Below are positions 5,095-11,970 of a DNA stretch of 16,625 bases, piece after piece. The DNA comes from Thermocladium sp049965935 (lineage in GTDB: Archaea; Thermoproteota; Thermoprotei; Thermoproteales; Thermocladiaceae). The stretch is from the NCBI GenBank assembly GCA_049965935.1, contig JBMFVP010000037.1, positions 1-16,625 on the forward strand, given 5' to 3'. The notes under the pieces are model-generated. The model did no database searches, was not told the DNA's origin, and was given only the letters and a program-made list of their open reading frames with translations. A program made the position numbers and the translations under genes. The number at the start of each line of letters is the position of its first letter. Positions within the stretch are counted from its first letter, which is position 1.

Positions 5095-6192
5095 ATGCAG
5101 TGCTTTGATTCAGGGGAGTACCGGAACAGGTTGAGAATGCTTGAGAATGCATTGAGCTCCGTCGGCATTGATATGGCGGTGATAACGCCCGGAAGCAATA
5201 TGATTTACTTCACAGGATTCCCTGAGCCAGCCATGGAGAGGCCTATAATGCTCGCAGTGGGGGCCGGTGACCCTGTTCTCATAGTGCCTAAGCTATACGA
5301 GGAGCAAGTGAGAGAGTTACCGGTTCCAGCGTATTCATATAGTGATGGTGAGGATCCATTTCAACTGCTTAAATCCATCAAGTCATCCCCAAGAAAAATA
5401 GCGATTGATGATTACGCCTATGCTAAGGATGTGGCGGCCGTAGCTAGGACTTACGGTTCATATCCCTCCCTTCTCGGTCCCATCGTTTCTCGATTAAGGC
5501 GGGTCAAGACCGCGAAGGAAATAGAGATGATCAAGAGAGCAGTTCGATTAAGCGAGGATGCATTATCATCATTTATAACTAAAGTGAGGCCAGGCATGAC
5601 TGAGCATGAGGCGGCTCGCCTACTTAAGGGTGAGCTTGAGGCTAGGGGCTTGGGGTTGGCCTTTGAGCCCATAGTGTCGTCCGGCCCTAACTCCGCCATG
5701 CCGCACCTAACTCACACGGAGAGGCGATTAAGTTCCGGTGATTCATTGGTGGTTGACTTTGGAGGAAGATTATGTGGCTATAATGCCGATATTACGCGGA
5801 CATTCTTCATTGAATCCGTTTCCAGCGAGGGGGAGAGAATTTACGACACGGTCCTGAGGGCCCAATCATCTGCTGAATCCGTCGCGGGCATAGGCGTTGA
5901 GGTTGGCAGTGTTGATGCGGCCGCTAGACGAGTCATAGCTGAGGCAGGCTTTGGGTCCTTCTTCATACATAGAACCGGGCACGGGCTTGGCATAGATGTT
6001 CATGAGGAGCCCTATATAGTGGCCGGCGGCGATCAGAGGCTTGAGGAGGGCAATGTATTTACGGTCGAGCCGGGCATATATATTCCAGGCAAGCTGGGGG
6101 TGAGGATAGAAGATGATGTTGCGGTAATGAATGGCCGCGCCAATCCCCTTAATGGTTTCTCCAAGGAATTAATGATAATAGGAAAACATTGA
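5095..6192 (+). CDS. M24-family metallopeptidase (Xaa-Pro dipeptidase/aminopeptidase P-like)
   Basis: 365 aa, the usual length of archaeal prolidases. An N-terminal creatinase-like domain (about 1-130, including SNMIYFTGFPEP) precedes the 'pita-bread' catalytic domain. The five metal ligands are all present: Asp221 (VVDFGG), Asp232 (NADITRT), His296 (TGHGLGIDVHEEP), Glu325 (FTVEPGIY) and Glu339 (RIEDD). It should cleave Xaa-Pro bonds in cytosolic peptide recycling, using Co/Mn/Zn; prolidase versus aminopeptidase P cannot be decided from sequence. It starts leaderless from its own TATA box and converges on the VKOR gene across a 226-nt gap. Confidence 0.92.
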   Translation: MQCFDSGEYRNRLRMLENALSSVGIDMAVITPGSNMIYFTGFPEPAMERPIMLAVGAGDPVLIVPKLYEEQVRELPVPAYSYSDGEDPFQLLKSIKSSPRKIAIDDYAYAKDVAAVARTYGSYPSLLGPIVSRLRRVKTAKEIEMIKRAVRLSEDALSSFITKVRPGMTEHEAARLLKGELEARGLGLAFEPIVSSGPNSAMPHLTHTERRLSSGDSLVVDFGGRLCGYNADITRTFFIESVSSEGERIYDTVLRAQSSAESVAGIGVEVGSVDAAARRVIAEAGFGSFFIHRTGHGLGIDVHEEPYIVAGGDQRLEEGNVFTVEPGIYIPGKLGVRIEDDVAVMNGRANPLNGFSKELMIIGKH

Positions 6193-6227
6193 TGCAGTAG
6201 TGACACATTTATGATTGATAAGAAACG

Positions 6228-6410
6228 ATGAGCCTCGCCCCTTCTAGGGGTAGGGTTTTTGGGTGTGCGTTGTTCCGTGAATTTCTTGGGATGGGGAGCC
6301 GGCGGCTGATCCCTGCAACACCAGCGGAGACGAGTAGCCATGAATGGGTGTAACCCCCAAGACCCCAGTAACCCCCTCAGGACCGAGGAGGAGGTCAGAG
6401 GAATCAATAT
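6228..6410 (+). ncRNA. Candidate structured RNA in the convergent gap (unassigned)
   Basis: The gap between the two convergent genes is GC-rich compared with other gaps here and begins with a TATA-like ACATTTATGA (6204-6213), predicting a start near 6235. Complementary blocks are nested: CCCCT/AGGGG around TCT (about 6238-6250), TCTTGGG (6284-6290) with CCCAAGA (6356-6362) enclosing GGCT/AGCC, and GACC/GGTC (about 6381-6396). I could not match it to SRP, RNase P, or box C/D or H/ACA signatures. Two short overlapping frames (6228-6353 and 6340-6462) are an alternative but lack correctly spaced promoters. Confidence 0.3.
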
Positions 6411-6418
6411 CTTGCTCC

Positions 6419-6907
6419 TTATGGTCGGGGAGCAATTGGCTTCATTGGTCGGGCTCCCTTGAGGAGCACTGTTATTAGAATGAAGTCGATTATTATTGCT
6501 GAGTGCATTATGGTGCAGTATATGCATATTGCCCTCACTATGGCTAGCTCTATATATATTAGGTAAGGAACTATGGCTATGCCTATGAATCTCCATCCCA
6601 TTAATGCCTTTAGATATATGCCTGGCCTTCTTGATGTTGCGAATAGGATCACGAGGCTTGCATTGATTATGAACCAGATCGCCGCTAGAGCATCAAGGGG
6701 AACACCAGCTACCTCGGAGTAGGGGCTGGAGAGAACTGCGGCGCAGTTTATGGTTATTCCTCCCCTGGGCTCTATGCTTGTGGGAGCGGTGCAGATGGGG
6801 AGGGGTTGCCTCAGGAGGTACCAAGTATAGAGAACCATGAATGATGACGCCATTCCCACAATGGACATGGCGAGGAGGACCATGAACCGTGCCCTACTTA
6901 TATTCAT
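6419..6907 (-). CDS. VKOR-family integral membrane thiol oxidoreductase
   Basis: 162 aa with four predicted membrane helices (about 8-32, 68-92, 104-125, 132-150), as in vitamin K epoxide reductase homologues. The loop after helix 1 carries Cys39 and Cys55, followed by the family segment AAVLSSPYSEVAGVPLDALA. The redox-active CxxC is CIYC at 128-131, followed by TIMH. In prokaryotes the family reoxidises Dsb-type thioredoxin-fold partners with a quinone as electron acceptor, making disulfides in exported proteins. No thioredoxin domain is fused and no Dsb gene is adjacent. The ATG is about 29 nt from a minus-strand TATA box (6931-6940). Confidence 0.87.
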   Translation of the reverse strand: MNISRARFMVLLAMSIVGMASSFMVLYTWYLLRQPLPICTAPTSIEPRGGITINCAAVLSSPYSEVAGVPLDALAAIWFIINASLVILFATSRRPGIYLKALMGWRFIGIAIVPYLIYIELAIVRAICIYCTIMHSAIIIDFILITVLLKGARPMKPIAPRP

Positions 6908-6930
6908 TTAGGGACGGATCCATGTAAATG

Positions 6931-6940
6931 AGTTAAAAAC
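6931..6940 (-). promoter_or_regulatory. TATA box of the VKOR gene
   Basis: Minus strand GTTTTTAACT, about 29 nt from the ATG at 6907. Confidence 0.5.
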
Positions 6941-6948
6941 ATATCGCA

Positions 6949-6965
6949 TTTTGCATGTTTTGCAT
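6949..6965. repeat. Two direct copies of TTTTGCAT between divergent promoters
   Basis: TTTTGCAT at 6949-6956 and 6958-6965, 9 nt apart, just upstream of the VKOR TATA box; a further GCAT lies at 6946-6949. The spacing of nearly one helical turn suggests an activator or regulator site. Confidence 0.35.
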
Positions 6966-6985
6966 AGTAACTCATCCATCTTAAA

Positions 6986-6994
6986 GTTTATATA
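6986..6994 (+). promoter_or_regulatory. TATA box of the AAA-associated-domain gene
   Basis: GTTTATATA after TTAAA, predicting a start near 7016, just before the ATG at 7020. This disfavours the in-frame GTG at 7002. Confidence 0.6.
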
Positions 6995-7019
6995 GTGGTT
7001 CGTGTTATTGAATTGGGAA

Positions 7020-7505
7020 ATGTCTCAAACCACGCTTTTCATGCCGCTGGATGCCAGGCTAGCGGATGTGCTTGGTCTCCTGGATACATTGGAGAATGAT
7101 TTCGGCGGCGCAGCAGATATATATAAGGTGGCTCAGCAAATGGATTCGGATCTAGATGACTTGGTTCCCGCGCTTAATGCTGCGTCATCGCTTGGGTTAG
7201 TGGAGGTAGTTAATGGGGACGTCAAGATAACTAGCGACGGCAGGAAGTTCCTCTCCGCAAAGATAAGCGAGCGTAAAAGGATGTTAAGGGATAAAATAAT
7301 AAGCATTGAACCGTTTAGGACGGCAATGGAGTTGGGGCGAAGGTCGCCTTTTCATATTGATGAATTGATAAGCGAATTGGGGAGGCGGGGCTATCATGAT
7401 GCTAAGGACCCCAATGCTCGTGATCTCCTCTCTATACTGCTCGCCGAGTGGGGAGTTTATGCCGGCATACTTAGGCGAAAGGGGGATGAGTATGTCGCAT
7501 TATAG
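7020..7505 (+). CDS. Stand-alone AAA-associated C-terminal domain protein (winged-helix)
   Basis: 161 aa that correspond to the 'AAA-associated' C-terminal domain normally fused to nitrate/sulfonate-type ABC transporter ATPases. The hallmark is nearly intact: ARLADVLGLLDTLENDFGGA, DIYKVAQQM, DLDDLVPALNAASSLGLVEV, DVKITSDGRKFLSAKISERK. The second half (about 100-161) is a further helical and winged-helix-like part (SPFHIDELISELGRRGYHDA). No ATPase domain is present here or nearby, so the domain acts on its own. It is the first gene of a plus-strand set with roadblock and GTPase genes. The stop at 7503-7505 comes before a second promoter at 7545, so the cluster may have two transcripts. Confidence 0.8.
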   Translation: MSQTTLFMPLDARLADVLGLLDTLENDFGGAADIYKVAQQMDSDLDDLVPALNAASSLGLVEVVNGDVKITSDGRKFLSAKISERKRMLRDKIISIEPFRTAMELGRRSPFHIDELISELGRRGYHDAKDPNARDLLSILLAEWGVYAGILRRKGDEYVAL

Positions 7506-7544
7506 TGCGGCTCATTTCCTCCGGGCTTCAATTTGGAAACAAAG

Positions 7545-7552
7545 TTTATAAG
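7545..7552 (+). promoter_or_regulatory. TATA box of the roadblock gene
   Basis: TTTATAAG preceded by GGAAACAAAG, 25.5 nt before the GTG at 7574. Confidence 0.6.
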
Positions 7553-7573
7553 AAGGCTAGTCGAGGTATTCCT

Positions 7574-8101
7574 GTGAACTTTGACGAAGCCATTAATGGA
7601 TTAAACGCAATGCTGGGCCGCATAGTGGATGAAAATAAGGAATACATCAGCGGATTGCTTCTGCTCTCCCGGGACGGCTCCCTATTAGCCTATAGAACAA
7701 ATGGTCCAGTGCTGGGGGAAAGAAGTGATGCTGAGATAACGTTGCCCGCCAGCAAGTTGATGGAGTGCATAAATAAATTCATTGAATCCACTCGAATAGC
7801 CTCATTTAGGTCCATGGTTATGGAAACTCCGGAGCTAATCATTGTGATTAACTCGGTTAGTAATGGCTCCATAATGGCATTAATGCCGCCCAGCGTGCCC
7901 ACCGGCGTTGCCTACATGGTGATAGATAAGTATATGCAGCAATTGGATCAAGCAATGGCCGACATAGAGAGGAGCGAGAGGGATATAACTATTGAGGAGA
8001 TAGGGAGAACCGGAGAAGGATCTGAGAACTTGGCACCTGATGATTTTGACTATATAATACTCTACTTAAGGGAGAGGCTGAAGGCCGTTGCAAAGGGTTA
8101 A
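7574..8101 (+). CDS. Roadblock/LC7-domain protein (MglB-like)
   Basis: 175 aa from the GTG at 7574. The open frame reaches back to 7505, but the GTG is 25.5 nt from a TATA box and the extra 23 residues would cover that promoter. Residues 1-20 form the opening helix (AINGLNAMLGRIVDE). The roadblock core follows: strands ISGLLLLSRDGSLLAYRTN, helix around 58-72, then strands SFRSMVMETPELIIVINSVS and SIMALMPPS, and helix VAYMVIDKYMQQLDQAM. A charged C-terminal tail (131-175) ends in a helix. Roadblock proteins dimerise and act as activators or scaffolds for small GTPases. The GTPase gene follows after 3 nt, so I infer a cognate pair similar in principle to bacterial MglB/MglA. Confidence 0.75.
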   Translation: MNFDEAINGLNAMLGRIVDENKEYISGLLLLSRDGSLLAYRTNGPVLGERSDAEITLPASKLMECINKFIESTRIASFRSMVMETPELIIVINSVSNGSIMALMPPSVPTGVAYMVIDKYMQQLDQAMADIERSERDITIEEIGRTGEGSENLAPDDFDYIILYLRERLKAVAKG

Positions 8102-8104
8102 GAA

Positions 8105-8635
8105 ATGAAGATACTTAAGATAGTTATCGCGGGAAGCTACGGCAGCGGCAAGACCACCTTCGTCAAGACCCTAAGCGAAGTGGTGCCTCTTGAGACCGAG
8201 GTTAACACGAGCGATCCGAGGGGAGAGAAGAGGACTACAACGGTGGCATTCGATTACGGCAGAATAGCCGTGCGCAGTGATTTGGTGGTTCACTTGTTTG
8301 GGTTACCGGGTCAAGAGAGGTTCAGCTTTCTTTGGAGGGGGTTATCCAGGGGAATGCATGGGTACATCCTCATGGTGGACTCCACATCGCTTGACACAGT
8401 TAAGGAAGGCATATTTGTGTATGGCTTCCTACGGGAGTTCTTTCCATACACGCCACACGTGGTGGCAGCAAACAAGCAGGATTTGCCGAATCATGTTCCG
8501 CCGGAGGAGGTTAGGAAGCTACTTGAGGTGCCGAGCAGGGTGAAGGTACTGCCCCTCGTGGCTAAGGATAAGGAAATGGTGGTCAACACGCTAATTTCTC
8601 TTCTGGAGGAGATCAAGTTAACTGGCGAGTATTAA
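8105..8635 (+). CDS. Small Ras-like GTPase (COG2229/MglA-SRbeta type)
   Basis: 176-aa single-domain GTPase. G1/P-loop GSYGSGKTT (10-18), a G2 region with three Thr (44-46), G3 as LFGLPGQERF (64-73) with Leu67-Pro-Gly-Gln in place of Ras DxxGQ, G4 NKQD (123-126), and a G5-like LVAKDK (151-156). No lipidation Cys or membrane segment is present. The Pro-Gly-Gln form of G3 is typical of the MglA/COG2229 branch of small GTPases. It is translationally close to the roadblock gene (3-nt gap), its probable regulator. Its 3' end overlaps the convergent P-loop gene by 23 nt. Role inferred: a GTP-dependent switch; the target (motility, polarity, secretion) is unknown. Confidence 0.87.
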   Translation: MKILKIVIAGSYGSGKTTFVKTLSEVVPLETEVNTSDPRGEKRTTTVAFDYGRIAVRSDLVVHLFGLPGQERFSFLWRGLSRGMHGYILMVDSTSLDTVKEGIFVYGFLREFFPYTPHVVAANKQDLPNHVPPEEVRKLLEVPSRVKVLPLVAKDKEMVVNTLISLLEEIKLTGEY

Positions 8636-9707
8636 CTCTCTCAGAGAGGAACTTAATTAGTTCCTCCACATCATAGAAGTACTCATGCACATACTCAAAT
8701 GGGTTCTCCGCGGCGTTTCCATCCTCATTGCTCCAATGAACATATACAGGTTTCCCCAAGTGAACCGCTAGATTAACCTCGGAGAGCACTCCCTTGCTTA
8801 GCGTTCCACCGTAGTTCGGCCTATACGCCACCACCATGTCTGATTGTTGAATATACCTGTAGTCCCGCTTCATTATTTGATCTTGAATTAAGTCCCGCTT
8901 TGTTATTGGGTTCCTCGCCGTGACCTCCTCAACCTCATCCTTCTTTAGCTCTATTGGGTACTGGTCCAGATCAGTCTCCGTTGGCCACCTCATTTCCTTA
9001 GTGATAGTTACATTGCTTATTATTGATTCGTCTATGGTCGTGGGCTCAAAGACGGTGGCAACTTCCCGAAGTCTCTTTGCGAATCCCATTATCTCCTGCA
9101 CTGCCTCCTTATTGCGCCTAACGTGGGTTATGGGGTGGGATAAATATGCCTTGGGGTAATTAGTGAATATCAATTTATAGAATGTATCTATTGGGTGCTT
9201 TATCGCCACCACGTAATGGGGCACTCCAAGGGCCGTAGCTATGGTGTCCCCCATCATTGTCTCCACGGTTCTCCAAATAAAGACGTCCCTAAGCCTCATG
9301 TAGACACCATGCCTCTCCCTGGACTCCCTCTGCACTATTCTACTCCAGACGGAGTAAGCATCATCTATTAGAGTTATTAGTATATTGACCTTGAGTTCTT
9401 TAAGCATGTTTAGATCAACTAGGCTCCAGTAGGAGTTATGCCTAAAGTAGGTTAGGTGCATTCCTATCAATGCATGCTCGGCCCCGCTTTCCCTTAATTC
9501 ATCGAGGACTCTGGCGAATTCGGAGTACCACTGTTCCCTCTGCTTCTCCATGTAGCTATCCAGGAAGTAGGGCATGCCTCGGGAAAGCATTGAATCAAAG
9601 TCCAACGCGAACACATCCTTGCCGGTCCTCGCCTTAACCGCCTCACTTAGTTTATTAAGTAAGTTAACCTTATTTAACCCGCTGTGTCCCGCTATTAGCG
9701 CTCTCAT
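8613..9707 (-). CDS. Degenerate P-loop protein fused to a nucleoside deoxyribosyltransferase-like domain
   Basis: 364 aa. The N-terminus MRALIAGHSGLNKVNLLNKL looks like an adenylate-kinase-type P-loop, but the Walker A is degenerate (Gly7-x2-Gly10-Leu-Asn-Lys13-Val14, no Gly-Lys-Ser/Thr). Later elements keep an NMP-kinase-like pattern (DVFALDFDSM; KVNILITLIDDAYSVWSRI; the Arg-rich RIVQRESRERHGVYMRLRD). From about residue 185 a second domain starts with AYLSHPITHVRRNKEAVQEI and ends with QQSDMVVAYRPNYGGTLSKG and VLSEVNLAVHLGKPVYVHWS, the pattern of nucleoside 2-deoxyribosyltransferase-like proteins. Function unknown; I infer a nucleotide-metabolism or nucleotide-signal role. The frame extends upstream, but the ATG at 9707 is 28 nt from a TATA box and begins exactly at the P-loop strand. 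Confidence 0.65.
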   Translation of the reverse strand: MRALIAGHSGLNKVNLLNKLSEAVKARTGKDVFALDFDSMLSRGMPYFLDSYMEKQREQWYSEFARVLDELRESGAEHALIGMHLTYFRHNSYWSLVDLNMLKELKVNILITLIDDAYSVWSRIVQRESRERHGVYMRLRDVFIWRTVETMMGDTIATALGVPHYVVAIKHPIDTFYKLIFTNYPKAYLSHPITHVRRNKEAVQEIMGFAKRLREVATVFEPTTIDESIISNVTITKEMRWPTETDLDQYPIELKKDEVEEVTARNPITKRDLIQDQIMKRDYRYIQQSDMVVAYRPNYGGTLSKGVLSEVNLAVHLGKPVYVHWSNEDGNAAENPFEYVHEYFYDVEELIKFLSERVNTRQLT

Positions 9708-9729
9708 TCTAGTCAAAGCCCAGGAATGC

Positions 9730-9740
9730 ATTTTAATAAT
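9730..9740 (-). promoter_or_regulatory. TATA box of the P-loop gene
   Basis: Minus strand ATTATTAAAAT, centred 28 nt from the ATG at 9707. It supports the short start over upstream in-frame codons. Confidence 0.5.
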
Positions 9741-9792
9741 GATTTCGCTCACTCCCTCCTGATTAGGATGAGGCTTAGGGCTTGGGAGAAAG

Positions 9793-9800
9793 TTTTTAAG
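9793..9800 (+). promoter_or_regulatory. TATA box of the uL3-uL4-uL23 operon
   Basis: TTTTTAAG after GGGAGAAAG (BRE-like). It predicts a start near 9822 and a leader of about 14 nt holding the Shine-Dalgarno GGTGGAT. Confidence 0.65.
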
Positions 9801-9835
9801 CCATAGCAATTAGGATCAGCGATTGGTGGATAAAT

Positions 9836-10864
9836 GTGGGTTTGAAAATTCATAGGCCTAGACGAGGATCGATGGCGTACTATCCACGCAAGCGCAGCGA
9901 GACTCTTGTGCCCAAGATATATAATTGGCCCCAGATAAATGTGGGCAAGCCAATGCTATTATCATTCGCAGCATATAAGGCTGGAATGGCTCACGTCGTG
10001 ATGATAGATGATAGGCAAACCAGTCCATTCTACGGCAAAGAGATTGTGAGGCCAGTTACTGTGCTGGATGCCCCACCCATGCGCATAGTTGGCGTGAGGG
10101 GATACGCTGTGGATCCATTCAAGGTACTTAAGGTCAGCATTGGGGAAGCATGGACCAGCGATGTCCCTAATTACCTTAGGAGAATATTAACGCTGCCGGA
10201 GAAGATAAATACGGAGGCAGCCATGTCGCGACTACAGTCCCACCTCAATGAATTAACGGAGGTCAGGGTAATAGCCGTGACTCAGTCCCACCTCTCCGGC
10301 ATTGGCAAGAAGACCCCTGAGATAATCGAAATACCGGTGGGGGGAACAAGCAACATAGATGAATTATTCAAGTATGCCTCCTCCCTCCTCGGCAAGGAGT
10401 TAGGCGCGAGGGACGTGCTTAGGGAGGGGCAATTAGTTGATGTAATAGGCATTACTAAGGGTAAGGGCACTCAAGGCGTCGTCAAGAGATTCGGCGTAAT
10501 TACTCTACCCAAGTGGAACAAGATGAGGAAGGGATACAGGAGAACGGGAACAGCATCGCCTCAGAACCCAGCGGTCATGTTCACAATACCAAAGCAGGGC
10601 CAAACCGGTCTCCATAGGAGAACCGAGTATAATAAGAGGGTGCTGGCCATAGGCGATAATGGAGCTGAAGTAACGCCGAAAAGTGGTTTTCCACATTACG
10701 GCGTAATAAAGGGCAGTTACATAGTAATTGAGGGCAGCGTTCCAGGCGCCATAAAGAGATTAATTGGGCTGCGGTACCCAATAAGGCCCCCGCCTAGATA
10801 TGATTACGTTAATGTAAATAAGCCCCAGATACAGTGGGTTAGCACTCAGGCGGTGACTAGGTGA
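9836..10864 (+). CDS. rpl3: Large-subunit ribosomal protein uL3
   Basis: 342 aa, the usual length for archaeal L3, a protein whose extension reaches the peptidyl-transferase centre. Seen: N-terminal HRPRRGSMAYYPRKRSE, the L3 core IGITKGKGTQGVVKRFGV, the extension with MRKGYRRTGTASPQNPAVMF and GQTGLHRRTEYNKRVLAIGD, and the C-terminal GSVPGAIKRLIGLRYPIRPP. Translation starts at a GTG preceded 4-5 nt upstream by GGTGGAT; the overlapping ATG at 9834 is out of frame. First gene of the uL3-uL4-uL23 operon; its stop overlaps the following gene's Shine-Dalgarno. Confidence 0.96.
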   Translation: MGLKIHRPRRGSMAYYPRKRSETLVPKIYNWPQINVGKPMLLSFAAYKAGMAHVVMIDDRQTSPFYGKEIVRPVTVLDAPPMRIVGVRGYAVDPFKVLKVSIGEAWTSDVPNYLRRILTLPEKINTEAAMSRLQSHLNELTEVRVIAVTQSHLSGIGKKTPEIIEIPVGGTSNIDELFKYASSLLGKELGARDVLREGQLVDVIGITKGKGTQGVVKRFGVITLPKWNKMRKGYRRTGTASPQNPAVMFTIPKQGQTGLHRRTEYNKRVLAIGDNGAEVTPKSGFPHYGVIKGSYIVIEGSVPGAIKRLIGLRYPIRPPPRYDYVNVNKPQIQWVSTQAVTR

Positions 10865-10869
10865 TGGGC

Positions 10870-11709
10870 ATGAACATAGTTGGACTAGATCTAGGGCCCT
10901 ACTTGAAGGACTTGCCTCAATTGCCCACTAAGGCAATAGTGTTGGGCAGGGATGGTTCAAGCAAGGGAGAACTAGAACTTCCGCCTCAATTCATGACCCC
11001 CATTCGCCTCGACGTTATACGAAGGGCATACTTAAGCGCATTCACTGCCTCGCTTCAACCCAAGGGCGCTGATCCAATGGCAGGCAAGAGGACTACAGCT
11101 AAGGCATTTGGAGTTGGATTAGGCATAGCTAGGGTTCCCAGGGCCACTGGGAGCCTATGGCCACGTGCGCGGCTTGCCACCAATGTAGTTAAGGGCCGCT
11201 CCGCTCATGCGCCGACTACGGAGAAAATCATTCATGAAAGAATTAATAAGAAGGAGCGTGACTTGGCCATTCGCTCAGCCATAGCTGCCACTGCCGTGAA
11301 GGAATTAGTTCAGGGAAGGGGGCATGATATTGGCGGGATTAAGGGGCTGCCGCTAGTGGTTGCCGGCGATATTGAGTCCATTGATAAGGCGAGGGATGCC
11401 AAGGCCATGCTTGAGTCAATAGGTGCGTGGAGAGACATCGAGAGGGCAAGCAATGGTGTGAGGGATAGAGCCGGCATAGGTAAGCTAAGGGGTCGTCGAT
11501 ATAAGGAACCCAAGAGCGTCTTAATAGTGGTCTCAGCTCCACGATCGCCATTAGCCAGAGCTGCCAGGAACTTTCCAGGGGTTGATGTTGTTTATGTGAA
11601 TAATTTGAGCGTGCTTTACTTGGCTCCAGGCGGTGTTCCAGGTAGATTAACTTTGTGGAGCGACGCCGCAATTAAGGTTCTTCAAGAGAGGAATCTATTC
11701 ATGAGGTGA
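10870..11709 (+). CDS. rpl4: Large-subunit ribosomal protein uL4
   Basis: 279 aa archaeal/eukaryal-type uL4 (L1e family), which contacts 23S rRNA and the exit tunnel. Typical segments are FMTPIRLDVIRRAYLSAF, the tunnel loop AGKRTTAKAFGVGLGIARVP followed by GRSAHAPTTEK, and the C-terminal VDVVYVNNLSVLYLAPGG with LTLWSDAAIKVL. Three in-frame starts are possible (GTG 10861, ATG 10864, ATG 10870). I choose 10870 because a perfect GGTGAT Shine-Dalgarno (10860-10865, overlapping the uL3 stop) then has the same 4-5 nt spacing as in uL3 and uL23. Confidence 0.94.
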   Translation: MNIVGLDLGPYLKDLPQLPTKAIVLGRDGSSKGELELPPQFMTPIRLDVIRRAYLSAFTASLQPKGADPMAGKRTTAKAFGVGLGIARVPRATGSLWPRARLATNVVKGRSAHAPTTEKIIHERINKKERDLAIRSAIAATAVKELVQGRGHDIGGIKGLPLVVAGDIESIDKARDAKAMLESIGAWRDIERASNGVRDRAGIGKLRGRRYKEPKSVLIVVSAPRSPLARAARNFPGVDVVYVNNLSVLYLAPGGVPGRLTLWSDAAIKVLQERNLFMR

Positions 11710-11715
11710 TGAGGA

Positions 11716-11970
11716 GTGGCAGAATCCATAATTAGATTCATAATCACCGAGAAAACCATTAGGCTGGCGGAGAAGGAGAATAAGGTAGCCCTGGCCGTTC
11801 CCCTAAATGCCAGTAAGAGGGAAGTAAAGAAGCAGATAGAGAAGTCATACGGCGTTAAGGTGATTAAGGTGAACACTATAATAACCCCTAAGGGAGAGAA
11901 AAAGGCGATAGTTAAGTTATCGCCAGAGAATAATGCATTCGAGCTGCTCACTAGACTAGGCCTAGTGTAA
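11716..11970 (+). CDS. rpl23: Large-subunit ribosomal protein uL23
   Basis: 84 aa, the usual archaeal length; uL23 sits at the tunnel exit where SRP and the translocon dock. Family features are the TEKTIRLAEKENKVALAVPL start, the helix SKREVKKQIEKSYGVKV and the hairpin KVNTIITPKGEKKAIVKLSP. The start is a GTG with Shine-Dalgarno GAGGTGAT 5 nt upstream, spanning the uL4 stop. It ends the operon: the TAA directly abuts the stop of the convergent glycosidase gene, so rpl2, the normal next gene, is absent here. Confidence 0.95.
   Translation: MAESIIRFIITEKTIRLAEKENKVALAVPLNASKREVKKQIEKSYGVKVIKVNTIITPKGEKKAIVKLSPENNAFELLTRLGLV

Noticed and set aside
6228..6410. SRP RNA or RNase P RNA in the convergent gap
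   Set aside because: A UGUAACCC stretch recalled the SRP Alu domain, but no helix 8 GGAAGG/GGAGCA motif or RNase P conserved regions could be found, so no family name was given.
6340..6462. 40-codon plus-strand frame opening MNGCNPQDPSNPLRTEEEVR
   Set aside because: Looks mildly protein-like, but it has no promoter or Shine-Dalgarno, and its 3' part is antisense to the VKOR gene; kept only as an alternative to the candidate RNA.
6033..6596. 187-codon minus-strand frame
   Set aside because: It is a shadow of the M24 peptidase and VKOR genes in another frame, with Pro/Ser/His-rich non-natural composition.
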